From Pediococcus ethanolidurans (GTDB taxonomy: Bacteria > Bacillota > Bacilli > Lactobacillales > Lactobacillaceae), in the NCBI RefSeq assembly GCF_001437405.1, contig NZ_JQBY01000003.1, forward strand, positions 1 to 64,000: a stretch of DNA of 64,000 nucleotides, in the 5' to 3' direction. Within the stretch, counting starts at the first letter, position 1. Each line of letters opens with the position of its first letter. The notes under the pieces were generated by a model. That model was not told where the DNA came from and did not search any database. It worked only from the letters and a program-made list of their open reading frames with translations. Positions 17,440-27,938 of this stretch are shown piece after piece. The position numbers were made by a program, and so were the translations under genes.

Positions 17440-18042
17440 CTATGCTTCTTCATTGGACTGAGGATCCACATCAGAATACATCGTGATCTCCATATTTAGA
17501 GAAACTTGAGGATCGTTTGGGTATGGATCTTTAAACTTTGTTGTTTCCTCATTTAATTTTCTTAATAATTCAATTCTTCCTTTATTAGATAGTTTTAGAT
17601 CTGATTGCGCCCAAGAAAATGTACTTTTATCACTATTGCCGCCGCCTTGAATAAAATCGACATTTTTTTGAAATGCTTGTAAAACTCTCTTTTGATTAAT
17701 CATCAAGAGTTCCATAAGATCTTCACCATGTTCTTTGACATATTCATCGCCTAAATCTATTTCCTGATCACCTTTTTTGCCATCTTTTGAACTTTTATAC
17801 AAAAAGGCCGAACTATATACCTTTTCGGTTAAATTTTTAATTTGGTTCTCTGATACTATCTTTAAAAGACCAAAATCCGTCATCCTTTGAATTGGATAAT
17901 AAAGATTAGACGGTTTTTCATTTAAAACCTTAGCCAACTGTTTAACGGTAATTCCGCTCTCTTTATTGGCAGCATCTATTATCTTATTCACTTTATGATC
18001 AGCTAATAGTTTTGCTAAACTATCAAGTTTATTAGAACTCAT
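17440..18042 (-). CDS. Winged-helix transcriptional regulator (ArsR-like HTH), partner of the MFS exporter
   Basis: A 200-residue protein with an N-terminal winged helix (about residues 15-70: ESGITVKQLAKVLNEKPSNLYYPIQRM) of the ArsR/HTH_20 type, then a mostly helical region without cysteine metal ligands. It lies 101 bp downstream of an MFS exporter on the same strand and probably controls it. GGAAG lies 8 nt before the ATG. It is not a metal sensor by sequence; a drug or lipid ligand is possible but not shown. Confidence 0.75.
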   Translation of the reverse strand: MSSNKLDSLAKLLADHKVNKIIDAANKESGITVKQLAKVLNEKPSNLYYPIQRMTDFGLLKIVSENQIKNLTEKVYSSAFLYKSSKDGKKGDQEIDLGDEYVKEHGEDLMELLMINQKRVLQAFQKNVDFIQGGGNSDKSTFSWAQSDLKLSNKGRIELLRKLNEETTKFKDPYPNDPQVSLNMEITMYSDVDPQSNEEA

Positions 18043-18143
18043 TTAAGGAACTTCCTTTTCATTTTTAACAAGTTTATTCACAATACACATCAACTCACTT
18101 ATCATACCAATCTCATGATTATTAAACCAGTCATCAAAAAAAT

Positions 18144-19448
18144 CTATTTTAAAACCTTTTCTAAATTTTCTTTTTTTGCTGCCCTTTTAACAACATGCAC
18201 CGATTTTGTTGCCTTAATTTGCATAAATCCTAAAATACAGATGATCACAATGACCCCTGATGTTAGAAAAATAGCTCCTGCATTAAAATGGTCAAATAAA
18301 TAACCATACATAATTGTTCCTACTGGCATCATCAACATTGACAATGAAGATTGAATCGTAAAAATACGTCCCTGAAAACTAGAATCAATATGCAATTGCA
18401 TGTAGCCAGCCATTGGCACATTAGTTTCAAACAACGCAATTCCCAGTAGTAAGGCCAAGCCAACATAAATACCGGTAATTCCCAATTTTAAAAATTGAAC
18501 ATGCAAAAGTACTGGGAATCCCATGCCACTTGTAATTAAAGCAATCACGACAACCCAACGATACATAAGTTGAATCTGATTTTCTGCTGGCTTTTGTTTC
18601 ATAAATATAAAACCAGACAAAATCATGCCTACCGAGGTACTGGCCTCAACCATACTGTAAGAAACGTTACTTAATTTATATTGATTAACTAATAAAAAAG
18701 GCAATCCAACGTTTACTGCACAAAAGAAAAAGTTGATTACACAGGCAGTTAGGATCAGCATGACAATCGCCTTTTTCTGACGTAAATAATGAATACCTTC
18801 CTTAAATGAAGTTAAAAAGTTCACTTTTTCCTTAACGTTCGTTTCAGTAACCGACTGTTTGCCATTAAATCTGAAGTTCAGCGATAGCACAACCACCATA
18901 ACAATTGAAGTTGTCGCTAACATAATCAGTGTAAAACCAAAGAATGGCATCATCCCATATGCGATTCCACCTAAAATGGGGGCCAGAATTGAAGCTGAAG
19001 AACGAACCATCTGTTGAATTGAATTAAGTTGCTGCACCTGTGTTTTTGGAACTAAATTAATCGCTGAAGCACTAAAAACATTACCAATAAATAACTGAAA
19101 AATATCTAATAAAACTAGTAACACAATAATTTTTACGAGATACGTATCTGAAAGTTGTTGAAACTCCATTGAGAAAAATGCCATTGTCATAATAATACCA
19201 ATCTGACAGATCACAATAATTTTTTTATGATTAAAATGATCCACAATTGTTCCTGAAATTGGCAATAAAACTAATGATACTAACGGTCCAATTAAAATAG
19301 AAATACCTAAATTCATGGCCGAACCAGTTTTACGTAGAAGAAATAAGCCCACCGCGAAACTAAACATGCTACTTCCTAACTCATCAATCAGCGCAATAAT
19401 GCCAACTTTAATAAGCTGCTCCTTACTCGTATTCAAAAGGTTTTTCAT
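18144..19448 (-). CDS. MFS transporter, macrolide-efflux-like
   Basis: A 434-residue, 12-TM exporter, a paralogue of the protein at 7104-8384. It shows the same start pattern (SMFSFAVGLFLLRKTGSAM), a motif-A-like loop GTIVDHFNHKKIIVI and C-terminal SLSMLMMPVGTIMYGYLFDHF. Such proteins export macrolides or related antimicrobials; no specific substrate can be inferred. AGAAGGAA is the ribosome binding site. It is probably regulated by the following HTH gene through the inverted repeat at 19461-19540. Confidence 0.85.
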   Translation of the reverse strand: MKNLLNTSKEQLIKVGIIALIDELGSSMFSFAVGLFLLRKTGSAMNLGISILIGPLVSLVLLPISGTIVDHFNHKKIIVICQIGIIMTMAFFSMEFQQLSDTYLVKIIVLLVLLDIFQLFIGNVFSASAINLVPKTQVQQLNSIQQMVRSSASILAPILGGIAYGMMPFFGFTLIMLATTSIVMVVVLSLNFRFNGKQSVTETNVKEKVNFLTSFKEGIHYLRQKKAIVMLILTACVINFFFCAVNVGLPFLLVNQYKLSNVSYSMVEASTSVGMILSGFIFMKQKPAENQIQLMYRWVVVIALITSGMGFPVLLHVQFLKLGITGIYVGLALLLGIALFETNVPMAGYMQLHIDSSFQGRIFTIQSSLSMLMMPVGTIMYGYLFDHFNAGAIFLTSGVIVIICILGFMQIKATKSVHVVKRAAKKENLEKVLK

Positions 19449-19460
19449 AATAATTCCTTC

Positions 19461-19540
19461 TATCGTTAAAATTTATTTTTATGGTAATTTAGTTATAGCT
19501 TGTTGTTGCTAAAATGTCAATAAAAAATATTTTAACGATA
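19461..19540 (-). promoter_or_regulatory. Inverted-repeat pair flanking the MFS promoter region
   Basis: TATCGTTAAAAT (19461-19472) and ATTTTAACGATA (19529-19540) are perfect 12-bp inverted copies 56 bp apart, bracketing the likely promoter. A regulator bound to both could loop or block it. Confidence 0.5.
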
Positions 19541-19560
19541 AAATAAATATTATTATTAAT

Positions 19561-19592
19561 AAAAACGCCATCCTAATATCTCTATTAAGATG
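19561..19592 (-). terminator. Terminator of the trp operon
   Basis: The minus strand reads CATCTTAATA-N4-TATTAGGATG, followed by GCGTTTTTATT, 19 bp beyond the trpA stop. Confidence 0.8.
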
Positions 19593-19610
19593 ACTATAAA
19601 TTTAGCACTC

Positions 19611-20411
19611 TTAGTTCTGGGCTATGGATACTTTATCAATGGCCGTTCTCACTTGTGTAACATATTCTGTTAAAGCTAGATCGGTATGTTGTCTCGTGCT
19701 GCCAGAGGCAATTTGATGCACAATAGCACTACCAACAATAACACCATCCGCAAGCTCAGCCATGGTTGCGGCTTGTTGCGGTGTATGAATTCCAAAACCA
19801 ATTGCCGTCGGAACATCCGTAACCTGACGGATATTCTCAATCAGTGCTTTTAAATCAGTTTGAATATCATTGCGTACCCCTGTAACCCCCATTGAAGAAA
19901 CCACGTAAATAAATCCAGTTGCTTTCTTAGCAATCTTTTGAATACGTTCCACTGGTGAAGTTGGTGCAATTAATGGAATTAAGTTAATACCAAATTGATC
20001 TGCAAACGGACGTAACTCATCTTGTTCCTCTAGCGGTAAATCTGGAATAACTAATCCCGATACTCCCAGTTCCGCACAACGTTTGGTAAAGGCTTCATAA
20101 CCATATTTAAAGACAATGTTTATGTAGGTTAAAAAGACCAATGGAACCTGTGTTTGTTCTCGAATTGCAGTAACCATTTCGAAAACACGTTCTGTTGTTG
20201 TATGATCTTTAAAAGCTCGTAAATCTGCTGCCTGAATTTCAGGACCATCAGCAACCGGATCCGAAAAAGGGATTCCTAATTCAACAATATCACTACCTGC
20301 ATTTGCTAAAGCCACCACGTGTGCAACCGTCGCATTAAAATTAGGATCTCCGGCAACAACAAAGCTAATAAATGCCTTTCGTTTTTTAAACACTTGTGTC
20401 AAGTTATTCAT
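19611..20411 (-). CDS. trpA: Tryptophan synthase alpha chain
   Basis: Cleaves indole-3-glycerol phosphate to indole, passed to TrpB. It has 266 residues. [17 protein letters not shown] carries the catalytic Asp, FVVAGDPNF the Glu/Asp region, and [15 protein letters not shown] and [11 protein letters not shown] form the phosphate site. The ATG overlaps the end of trpB by 8 bp, so the pair is translationally coupled. Last gene of the trpDCFBA operon. Confidence 0.96.
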   Translation of the reverse strand: MNNLTQVFKKRKAFISFVVAGDPNFNATVAHVVALANAGSDIVELGIPFSDPVADGPEIQAADLRAFKDHTTTERVFEMVTAIREQTQVPLVFLTYINIVFKYGYEAFTKRCAELGVSGLVIPDLPLEEQDELRPFADQFGINLIPLIAPTSPVERIQKIAKKATGFIYVVSSMGVTGVRNDIQTDLKALIENIRQVTDVPTAIGFGIHTPQQAATMAELADGVIVGSAIVHQIASGSTRQHTDLALTEYVTQVRTAIDKVSIAQN

Positions 20412-21612
20412 TGATATTCACCCCTCTATACTTAGCAATGGCTGCAACATCCTTATCACCACGACCAGATAAGTTACAGATAATAATTTGATCTTTGCGC
20501 ATCTTAGGAGCCAACTTCTTTACATAGGCAACTGCATGAGCACTTTCAATTGCACAAATGATCCCCTCTGTTTTGGCAATATACTCAAAAGCATCAACTG
20601 CTTCATCGTCAGTAATTCCCACATATTGTGCTCTACCAGTTTTAGCTAAGTAGGCATGTTCTGGACCAACACCTGGATAATCAAGCCCAGCAGAAATAGA
20701 ATAGACTGGTGCGATTTGGCCATCTTGATCCTGTAAGAAAATCGATTTCATTCCATGAAAAATTCCTTCACTTCCACGCTCTAGTGTTGCTGCAGTTAAA
20801 GGTGTTTCAATTCCTTTTCCCGCAGCTTCACACCCAATTAACTGAACTTCAGGATTATCAATATAATTTGCAAAACTGCCAATAGCATTACTACCACCAC
20901 CGACACAAGCAACAATTGCATCTGGCAGCCGCTTTTCAGCTTTCAAAATTTGTGCTTTGGATTCTTTACTGATCACACTTTGAAAGTCACGTACCATCAT
21001 TGGAAACGGGTGTGGACCAGTAGCAGAACCCATAATGTAGGCAGTATCATCGCAGCGCTGTGTCCACTCTTGCAAAGCCGCATTAATGGCATCTTTTAAT
21101 ACCATCGACCCGGTTGTAACTGAATGTACTTTGGCACCTAACAGCTTCATTCGGTATACATTTAATGCCTGGCGATCCGTATCTCTTTTACCCATATAAA
21201 TCTCACACTGCATCCCAAACAAAGCAGCTACTGTTGCTGTTGCGACACCATGTTGTCCTGCACCAGTCTCCGCAATGACGCGTGTTTTTCCCATTCGTTT
21301 TGCCAACAAGGCTTGGCCAAGAACATTATTAATTTTATGGGCACCGGTGTGATTTAAATCCTCCCGTTTTAAATAAATCTTGGCACCACCTAGGTCTTTT
21401 GTCATTTGTTCAGCAAAATAAAGCAATGAAGGACGATTAGCATAATTATTTAACAAATTATGAAGTTCAGTTTGAAATTCAGAATCCTTTTTATAATGTT
21501 CATAGGCCGCCGTTAGTTTTTGTAATTCCGTCATTAATGTTTCTGGAATATATTGACCACCATATTCACCATAGCGACCATTTTCTGTTTTTTCATGATT
21601 AGTTTCTTGCAT
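20404..21612 (-). CDS. trpB: Tryptophan synthase beta chain
   Basis: PLP enzyme that condenses indole with serine. It has 402 residues. The PLP Lys lies in [23 protein letters not shown] is the COMM-domain entrance with its catalytic Glu, and [12 protein letters not shown] is the PLP phosphate loop. It overlaps trpF by 14 bp and trpA by 8 bp. All key residues appear intact. Confidence 0.97.
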   Translation of the reverse strand: MQETNHEKTENGRYGEYGGQYIPETLMTELQKLTAAYEHYKKDSEFQTELHNLLNNYANRPSLLYFAEQMTKDLGGAKIYLKREDLNHTGAHKINNVLGQALLAKRMGKTRVIAETGAGQHGVATATVAALFGMQCEIYMGKRDTDRQALNVYRMKLLGAKVHSVTTGSMVLKDAINAALQEWTQRCDDTAYIMGSATGPHPFPMMVRDFQSVISKESKAQILKAEKRLPDAIVACVGGGSNAIGSFANYIDNPEVQLIGCEAAGKGIETPLTAATLERGSEGIFHGMKSIFLQDQDGQIAPVYSISAGLDYPGVGPEHAYLAKTGRAQYVGITDDEAVDAFEYIAKTEGIICAIESAHAVAYVKKLAPKMRKDQIIICNLSGRGDKDVAAIAKYRGVNINE

Positions 21613-22189
21613 TGTGAACGCTCCTTACTATTTTGATCATTTTTTGCAAATCTTTAACATGTTGTGTTTCAATCCCACTTGAAACATCAATCACGTTTGG
21701 ATGAACTGCTTGAATTGCATCAGTTACATTATCCGGTGTCAATCCACCAGCTAAGAAAAAAGGTTGGGTAGGTCGTGTTATTTTTTCCCACGGCCAGATT
21801 CCGCCACTACCTGGTTTCATGCCATCAATAAGAACGTAATCTGCTGATGTAACAAAAGAAGATTGTGTATAGGAAAATGCTCGAATAATGGGAATTCTTA
21901 ATTGCTTAAGTCGATTCACAACCTGTTCTGATTCATGCCCATGCAACTGTACATATTGAATAACACCCAATTGATATAAGTTCACCATTTCACTAAATGG
22001 TGCATCTCGAAACACACCTACGGCAGGAATGTTGGCATTTAATCTCTGCCGAAATTGAAGTGCCTTTTTTAAAGTGATATATCGTGGACTATCCTTTACA
22101 AAGACAAAGCCAACAAAATCAGGTTGCGCTTCATTTGCATAATCGATATCAATTTTACGAAATAAACCGCACAACTTTATTTTTGTCAT
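21599..22189 (-). CDS. trpF: Phosphoribosylanthranilate isomerase
   Basis: Amadori isomerase of tryptophan synthesis. It has 196 residues. KLCGLFR carries the catalytic Cys and the Asp is in [24 protein letters not shown] and DVSSGIET form the phosphate site. It starts one base inside the trpC stop codon (TAATG). The length is typical for the family. Confidence 0.95.
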   Translation of the reverse strand: MTKIKLCGLFRKIDIDYANEAQPDFVGFVFVKDSPRYITLKKALQFRQRLNANIPAVGVFRDAPFSEMVNLYQLGVIQYVQLHGHESEQVVNRLKQLRIPIIRAFSYTQSSFVTSADYVLIDGMKPGSGGIWPWEKITRPTQPFFLAGGLTPDNVTDAIQAVHPNVIDVSSGIETQHVKDLQKMIKIVRSVHNARN

Positions 22190-22971
22190 TAGCTTTCTCC
22201 CTTCAAATTTTGCAATGTTTGTTTTTTATTTTTTGCTCGCATCATTGTTTCACCAATTAAAACTGCATCAACACCAAAATGACGTAATTGATCAACGTCT
22301 TCTCTAGTTTGAATACCACTTTCAGAAATATAAAGAATGTCATCCGGAACAAATTCTCGTAGTTTTTGACTGGTTGTTAAATCAACAGTAAAATCTTTCA
22401 AATTGCGATTGTTCACACCAATAATACGTGCGCCATTATTTAATCCTCGTTGAATTTCCGTTTCGTCATGTGCCTCTACAATAGCCGATAGCCCAAGTTG
22501 ATCTGCCAATTTCAAATAGCATCTTAATTGTTCATTCGTTAAAATAGCCACAATCAATAAAATACTACTTGCACCCGCCAACTTTGCTTGATATATCATG
22601 TATGGGTCAATCGTAAAGTCTTTTCTTAAAAGCGGTAATGAAACTTCTTTATGCACTGCCGTTAAGTACGTGAGATCACCTTGAAAATATTTGGGCTCTG
22701 TTAAAACTGAGATGGCATCAACTCCATCCCTCTCATAATCATGAGCAATTTTTTTATAATCAAACTGCTTCACAATCTGTCCTTTAGATGGTGATGCCTT
22801 TTTAATCTCACAAATGAAGGTCAATTGCGGTTGCTTAAGACACGTCTCAAAAGGAAATTCTTGTTCAAGCGTTAGTACATTGACTTGCGATCTCAATTCA
22901 TCCAAAGGGTGTACTTTCTTTTCCAAGGTAATTCGTTTTCTTGTTGCTTTTACTAAATCATCTAAAATCAA
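22189..22971 (-). CDS. trpC: Indole-3-glycerol phosphate synthase
   Basis: Ring-closing decarboxylase of tryptophan synthesis. It has 260 residues. FICEIKKASPSKG carries the catalytic Glu and Lys, LLRKDFTIDPYMI the second Lys, and IVEAHDE, GVNNRNLKDF and YISESGIQT the remaining sites. The start is TTG at 22971, 8 nt after AGAGGTG, overlapping the ancestral trpD stop. Because the site lies beyond the trpD nonsense codon, trpC must initiate independently of complete trpD translation. Confidence 0.95.
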   Translation of the reverse strand: MILDDLVKATRKRITLEKKVHPLDELRSQVNVLTLEQEFPFETCLKQPQLTFICEIKKASPSKGQIVKQFDYKKIAHDYERDGVDAISVLTEPKYFQGDLTYLTAVHKEVSLPLLRKDFTIDPYMIYQAKLAGASSILLIVAILTNEQLRCYLKLADQLGLSAIVEAHDETEIQRGLNNGARIIGVNNRNLKDFTVDLTTSQKLREFVPDDILYISESGIQTREDVDQLRHFGVDAVLIGETMMRAKNKKQTLQNLKGES

Positions 22972-23987
22972 TGACTGAACACCTCTTGACTAAGCCTTAC
23001 TAAATTATTTAATTCTGTTTCGGCCGCACCACTTTCAAGTGTTGTTTTTGCTATATCAAAACCCTCTGCCAATGATAGTTCGGGCTTGGCAACGTGAATA
23101 GCAGCCGCAGCATTCATCAAAACTGCATCACGCGGGGCCCCTTGTTAATTTGCAAGAATCGCTCTTGTAATCTGAGCATTTTCCATGGCCGTTCCACCAA
23201 CTAGTTCTTCTGGTCGACTTCGTTTTAAACCAAATTGTTCAGGTGTAATTTGATAAGTTTTAAAAATACCATTGTGAACTTCCATAACGTCTGTTTCAGC
23301 AGCTGATGAAATCTCATCTAGCCCATCACGACCATGAACTACCATTGCAGATTGAATACCCAATCGATCTAAAACGTGTGCCAACGGTTCAATCAGTTTT
23401 CCGTCATAAACTCCCAATAACTGCATTGAAGCATTGGCCGGATTTGCTAGTGGACCCAAAATATTAAAAATAGTTGCAATGCCTAACTCTTTTCGAGCCG
23501 GGGCCACATATCGCATTGCTTGGTGATATTCCTGAGCAAACATGAATGCCATGCCAATTTGCTCTAAAATTGCTTCACTTTGTTGTGGTGAATCATCTAT
23601 TTTAACTCCCAAAGCTTCAAGTACATCAGCCGCACCACTTTTTGAAGATGCTGCTCGATTACCATGTTTTGTTACCGGAATTCCTGCTGCCGCGACAACA
23701 AATGCAGTGGTTGTTGAAATATTAAACGAATTAGAATGATCGCCACCAGTGCCCACAATTTCTAACGTTGGTTTCTTAGTATCAAAGGCAAGTGCATGCT
23801 CTCGCATAGCTTTGGCTGCACCGGCAATTTCATCAACAGTGGCTTCTTTCATAGCCAATGCTGTTAAAAATCCCGCAATTTGTGCATCAGTTGCCTTACC
23901 ATTCATAATTTCATTGATAATTGCTTCGCTAGTATCAAAATTCAAATTTTGGTGCTGACTCAACTTTATAATTGCCTCTTTAATCAT
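22968..23987 (-). pseudogene. trpD: Anthranilate phosphoribosyltransferase with an in-frame stop codon
   Basis: First gene of the trp operon. The frame is open for 280 residues and includes the PRPP-binding [14 protein letters not shown] and [25 protein letters not shown] at 23147-23145 interrupts ILAN-stop-QGAPRDAVLMNAAAAI. The same frame then continues without shift for 58 more codons to a TGA at 22968 that overlaps trpC. The restored length of 339 residues fits TrpD. A single-base change at one codon explains it. The lost part is the conserved C-terminal domain, so activity is doubtful. Good ribosome binding site GGAGG 7 nt before the ATG. Confidence 0.88.
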
Positions 23988-24021
23988 ATTAATTCCTCCA
24001 CCTAAATATTTTTTAACACAA

Positions 24022-24330
24022 AAAATCCGCCCATGACTTCATTAAAGTCAAGGACGGATTTTCCGCGGTGCCACCTTGTTTGAAAAAGATCCCCCTTCGT
24101 TATTTACGAAAGAGATATTTTTCCTCCTTAGCGAAATGCAAACACATTTCCGGGAATTGACGCATCCCTCAGCGTCACGGTGTAATCACGTAAAAATACG
24201 TTTTGGCCGTGCCCTCCGTGGTCCATTTAATAATCTGCGTTCGGTCACATTCTCAGCAATAGTGACTCTCTGTGCGTGCATAACTATCTTGATCTCCACT
24301 TCATTGGTTTCATGGACGAATATTTATGTT
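24022..24330 (-). promoter_or_regulatory. T-box riboswitch (tryptophan) controlling trpDCFBA
   Basis: On the minus strand: an AGAGAG stem I element, a TGG specifier triplet (24225-24223) at the expected distance from the distal stem, the T-box AAGGTGGCACCGCGG (about 24063-24078) and a terminator AAAATCCGTCC-loop-GGGCGGATTTTTT (24022-24062). TGG implies sensing of uncharged tRNA-Trp. No separate gene lies in 23988-24398. Confidence 0.92.
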
Positions 24331-24336
24331 GGTGCA

Positions 24337-24365
24337 ACATTAAAACATTATTAAAACTTTGTCAA
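24337..24365 (-). promoter_or_regulatory. Promoter of the trp T-box leader
   Basis: On the minus strand TTGACA (24365-24360) is 17 bp from TAATGT (24342-24337). Confidence 0.65.
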
Positions 24366-24398
24366 GCTTATCTTAGAATTTTATTTTAAAATTCGATT

Positions 24399-26309
24399 TT
24401 AATTTTTTACTTTAGCAATTCTGCCCTGTTCAATATACACACTCAAAATAGCAATATCAGCGGGATTTACACCACTAATCCGACTCGCCTGTGCAATTGT
24501 TTGTGGTTGGATTTTTTCTAATTTTTGCCGACCTTCTGTAGCCAGACCATTAATTGCAGCATAATCAATATGATCTGGAATTTTTTTGACTTCCATCTTT
24601 TTGAGACGTTCAACCCGTTCCTTGGCCTTTTTAATATAGCCTGCATATTTGATCTCAATTTCAACCTGTTCAACTACTCGTCGATCAAGCTTTTTATCAG
24701 GCGCTGGAATAAATTGCAGTAGTTCCTTGTAAGAAACCTCCGGGCGGCGAAGAAATTCAGAAGCCCAGACCCCATCTTTAAGTTCATGACCACCTTTAGA
24801 AATTAGAAAATCGCGAACTTGTTTTGGTTTGATTCGAATCGTATCTAAACGGTTTAACTCATTTTCAATATCTGCTTTTTTACCTAAAAATGTTTGGTAA
24901 CGGTCATCATTAATGAGCCCTAACTCATGACCCATTTCAGTTAAACGCAGATCCGCGTTATCATGACGTAAAATCAACCGGTATTCAGCACGACTCGTAA
25001 GTAAACGATAAGGTTCTTTAGTGCCTTTGGTGACCAAGTCGTCAATCATAACACCAATATAAGCATCACTTCGTTTTAAAGTAAATTGACCCTTATCCAA
25101 GGCACGTAATCCTGCATTAATTCCAGCCATCAAACCTTGACCAGCAGCCTCTTCGTAACCTGAAGTACCGTTAGTTTGACCGGCAGTATACAAGTTTTTA
25201 ACCACCTTGGTTTCCAAAGTTGGTTTTAACTGATATGGTGAAACAACATCGTATTCAATCGCATATCCCGGCCGCATCATTTCAGCATCTTCTAACCCCT
25301 TAATTGAATGGAGAATTTGTTGCTGAATCTCTTCAGGCATTGAAGTTGACAGACCTTGAACATACCATTCATCAGTATTACGACCTTCTGGTTCAAGAAA
25401 TAATTGATGATGATCTTTATCTGCAAAACGGACAATTTTATCTTCAATTGAAGGACAATAACGAGGTCCCACACCCTCGATTACGCCAGAAAACATGGGT
25501 GCTCGATCTAAGTTTTTACGAATAATTTTATGTGTATACTCATTCGTATAAGTTAACCAACAAGAAAGCTGATTTTTAACATCAATATAAGCACTATCTG
25601 GTGTTGTAAAACTAAAATGATTAGGTTCTTTATCTCCAGGCTGCTCTTCAGTTTCATCATAATGAATTGTGCCACCGTCAACTCGTGGTGGTGTTCCTGT
25701 CTTAAAGCGTTCCAAATCAAAACCATAATCTTTTAAATTCTTGGTTAACTTCATTGCTGGCTGTGAATTATTAGGACCTGAAGAATACATCAGTTCACCA
25801 ATAATAATCTTTCCACGGGCAGCGGTTCCTAAGGTCAACACAACACTTTTAGCGTGATAGCGGGCCCCTGTATTAGTGATAATTCCCTTGCAAACACCAT
25901 CTTCAATAATTAAATCGTCTACGATTCCCTGTCGCAAAGTTAGATTAGGCTCATCTTCAATGGTTTTCTTCATCTGGGCATGATACGCATGCTTATCTGC
26001 TTGTGCTCGTAACGCACGAACTGCAGGACCTTTTCCTGTATTAAGCATCCGCATTTGGACATAGGTCTTGTCAATATTTTTACCCATCTCACCACCAAGG
26101 GCATCGATTTCACGGACAACAATTCCCTTGGCCGGTCCACCAACTGAAGGATTACATGGCATAAATGCCACCATGTCTAAGTTGATGGTCATTAGTAGGG
26201 TTTTATTCCCCATTCTTGCAGCTGCCAAGGCTGCTTCCGAACCCGCATGCCCAGCACCAACTACGATTACATCGTAATCTTTACCTGCATACTGTTTTAC
26301 TTCTGTCAT
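24399..26309 (-). CDS. mnmG: tRNA uridine-5-carboxymethylaminomethyl modification enzyme MnmG (GidA)
   Basis: FAD-dependent partner of MnmE that installs the cmnm5 group on the wobble uridine of several tRNAs. The 636 residues start with the dinucleotide fold [32 protein letters not shown] and [12 protein letters not shown] are family signatures, and the C-terminal helical domain binds MnmE. GGAGGAAG lies before the ATG. It lies 72 bp after mnmE on the same strand, the usual arrangement beside the origin. Confidence 0.98.
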   Translation of the reverse strand: MTEVKQYAGKDYDVIVVGAGHAGSEAALAAARMGNKTLLMTINLDMVAFMPCNPSVGGPAKGIVVREIDALGGEMGKNIDKTYVQMRMLNTGKGPAVRALRAQADKHAYHAQMKKTIEDEPNLTLRQGIVDDLIIEDGVCKGIITNTGARYHAKSVVLTLGTAARGKIIIGELMYSSGPNNSQPAMKLTKNLKDYGFDLERFKTGTPPRVDGGTIHYDETEEQPGDKEPNHFSFTTPDSAYIDVKNQLSCWLTYTNEYTHKIIRKNLDRAPMFSGVIEGVGPRYCPSIEDKIVRFADKDHHQLFLEPEGRNTDEWYVQGLSTSMPEEIQQQILHSIKGLEDAEMMRPGYAIEYDVVSPYQLKPTLETKVVKNLYTAGQTNGTSGYEEAAGQGLMAGINAGLRALDKGQFTLKRSDAYIGVMIDDLVTKGTKEPYRLLTSRAEYRLILRHDNADLRLTEMGHELGLINDDRYQTFLGKKADIENELNRLDTIRIKPKQVRDFLISKGGHELKDGVWASEFLRRPEVSYKELLQFIPAPDKKLDRRVVEQVEIEIKYAGYIKKAKERVERLKKMEVKKIPDHIDYAAINGLATEGRQKLEKIQPQTIAQASRISGVNPADIAILSVYIEQGRIAKVKN

Positions 26310-26381
26310 GACTCTTCCTCCACATTTTGAGCTTCAATCAGCTTCATAATTAGTTTTACATTTAACTTAAATTAACTTCAA

Positions 26382-27773
26382 CTACTTACCTAAACAGAAT
26401 TGGCTAAACAATTGATCTAATAATTCATCTTGATAACTGTCTCCAGTAATTTCACCAAGAAAGTCCCAACATCTGGTCATATCAATTTGAACCAGATCCA
26501 CAGGCATTCCATCCTTGAGTCCTTGTAAAACAGAATCTAGTGCATCTTCAGCTTGATTTAATAACCCAATGTGGCGAGCATTGGTCACGATAACGCTATT
26601 CTGATTACTTTCAATTCCACCAAAGAATAATTTAGAAATTTTTTCTTTTAAGTCATCTAGTCCAACACCTTCTGTTGCAGATGTTCGAATAACTTGATCC
26701 TCAGAAACAAGATTAAACAGTTCATCAGTATCTAATTGCATGGGTAAATCAGCTTTGTTTAAAATAATGATACGTTTTGCTTCATCTGTGACCTTGATCA
26801 GCTGACGGTCTTCATCAGATAATGGTTGACTACTATCTAAAACAAGCAAAACTAAATCAGCGGTTTGAATGGCCTTACGACTTCGTTCAACCCCAATTTT
26901 TTCGACCTTATCATTGGTTTCATGAATACCTGCCGTATCAACCAACTTCAACGGCACACCACGAACGTTTACATATTCTTCCAAAACGTCACGCGTTGTT
27001 CCAGCTACGTCCGTCACAATCGCTTTATCCTCATGCAACATGCGGTTTAACAAACTAGATTTACCAACATTAGGATGACCAACAATCGCCGTAGCTAAAC
27101 CATCTCGTAAGATTTTACCCTCCTGAGCTGTTTGCAACAATTGTTTAATTTGGGCTTTAACTTCAACCGCTTTTTCACGTAATAATTTACTGGTCATTGT
27201 CTCTACATCATCATATTCAGGATAATCGATATTAACTTCCACCTGTGCCAAAACATCAAGAATATCCTGACGTAAGTTCTTAATTAAATGAGACAAATCA
27301 CCATCTAATTGATTTAAAGCAACTTTCATTGAACGGTCTGTCTTAGCCCGAATCAGATCCATGACTGCTTCCGCTTGAGAAAGGTCAACTCTTCCATTTA
27401 AGAAGGCTCTTTCGGTAAATTCGCCTGGTTTTGCCATTCTTGCACCATGACTCAACAAGAGCTGCAAAATATCATTGGTTGGCACAATACCACCATGACA
27501 ATTAATTTCCACAACATCTTCACAAGTATAAGTTTTGGGAGCAAGCATAACTGAAACCATAACTTCATCAACTATCGCGTTTGTTTTGGGATTAACGATA
27601 TGACCATAATTAATCGTATGACTTTTAACTTTATGCAGATTCTTACCTTTAAAAATTTCAGAAGCCACATCAAGTGCCGTTTTTCCACTTACTCGCACAA
27701 TTGAAATGCCACCTTCACCAGGTGGGGTCGAAATTGCAGCAATGGTATCCAATTCAGTAGCTGTTTCTAACAT
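26382..27773 (-). CDS. mnmE: tRNA modification GTPase MnmE (TrmE)
   Basis: GTPase acting with MnmG. The 463 residues comprise an N-terminal folate-binding domain ([22 protein letters not shown]), a helical domain and an inserted G domain with G1 [10 protein letters not shown]3 DTAGI and G4 NKAD, ending FSQFCLGK with the C-terminal Cys motif (C-hydrophobic-GK) needed for modification. Everything expected is present. Confidence 0.98.
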   Translation of the reverse strand: MLETATELDTIAAISTPPGEGGISIVRVSGKTALDVASEIFKGKNLHKVKSHTINYGHIVNPKTNAIVDEVMVSVMLAPKTYTCEDVVEINCHGGIVPTNDILQLLLSHGARMAKPGEFTERAFLNGRVDLSQAEAVMDLIRAKTDRSMKVALNQLDGDLSHLIKNLRQDILDVLAQVEVNIDYPEYDDVETMTSKLLREKAVEVKAQIKQLLQTAQEGKILRDGLATAIVGHPNVGKSSLLNRMLHEDKAIVTDVAGTTRDVLEEYVNVRGVPLKLVDTAGIHETNDKVEKIGVERSRKAIQTADLVLLVLDSSQPLSDEDRQLIKVTDEAKRIIILNKADLPMQLDTDELFNLVSEDQVIRTSATEGVGLDDLKEKISKLFFGGIESNQNSVIVTNARHIGLLNQAEDALDSVLQGLKDGMPVDLVQIDMTRCWDFLGEITGDSYQDELLDQLFSQFCLGK

Positions 27774-27808
27774 TATCTATTTCCTTTCTAAAACCATTCC
27801 AATAAAAA

Positions 27809-27860
27809 AAGCACCCAGTCCACGCCTTAATAAAAAGGTTACGTGGATAAAGTACTTTCA
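27809..27860 (-). terminator. Terminator after jag (or leader attenuator of mnmE)
   Basis: On the minus strand CCACGTAACCTT pairs with AAGGCGTGG, followed by CTGGGTGC and seven T. It lies in the 165-bp gap between jag and mnmE. Confidence 0.55.
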
Positions 27861-27938
27861 CTACTTTACCTCAAATTTGAATAATTGGTTATATCTTAAA
27901 ATTTTAGCGCGCATTTGTCAATTTGTTACACTTCATAA

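Noticed and set aside
22968-23147. trpD truncation by frameshift
   Set aside because: The downstream part continues in the same frame; only one codon (TAA) breaks it, so it is a nonsense change, not an indel.
24076-24354. 92-codon plus-strand ORF upstream of trpD
   Set aside because: It lies antisense to the trp T-box leader, whose landmarks explain the sequence; no ribosome binding site or family similarity.
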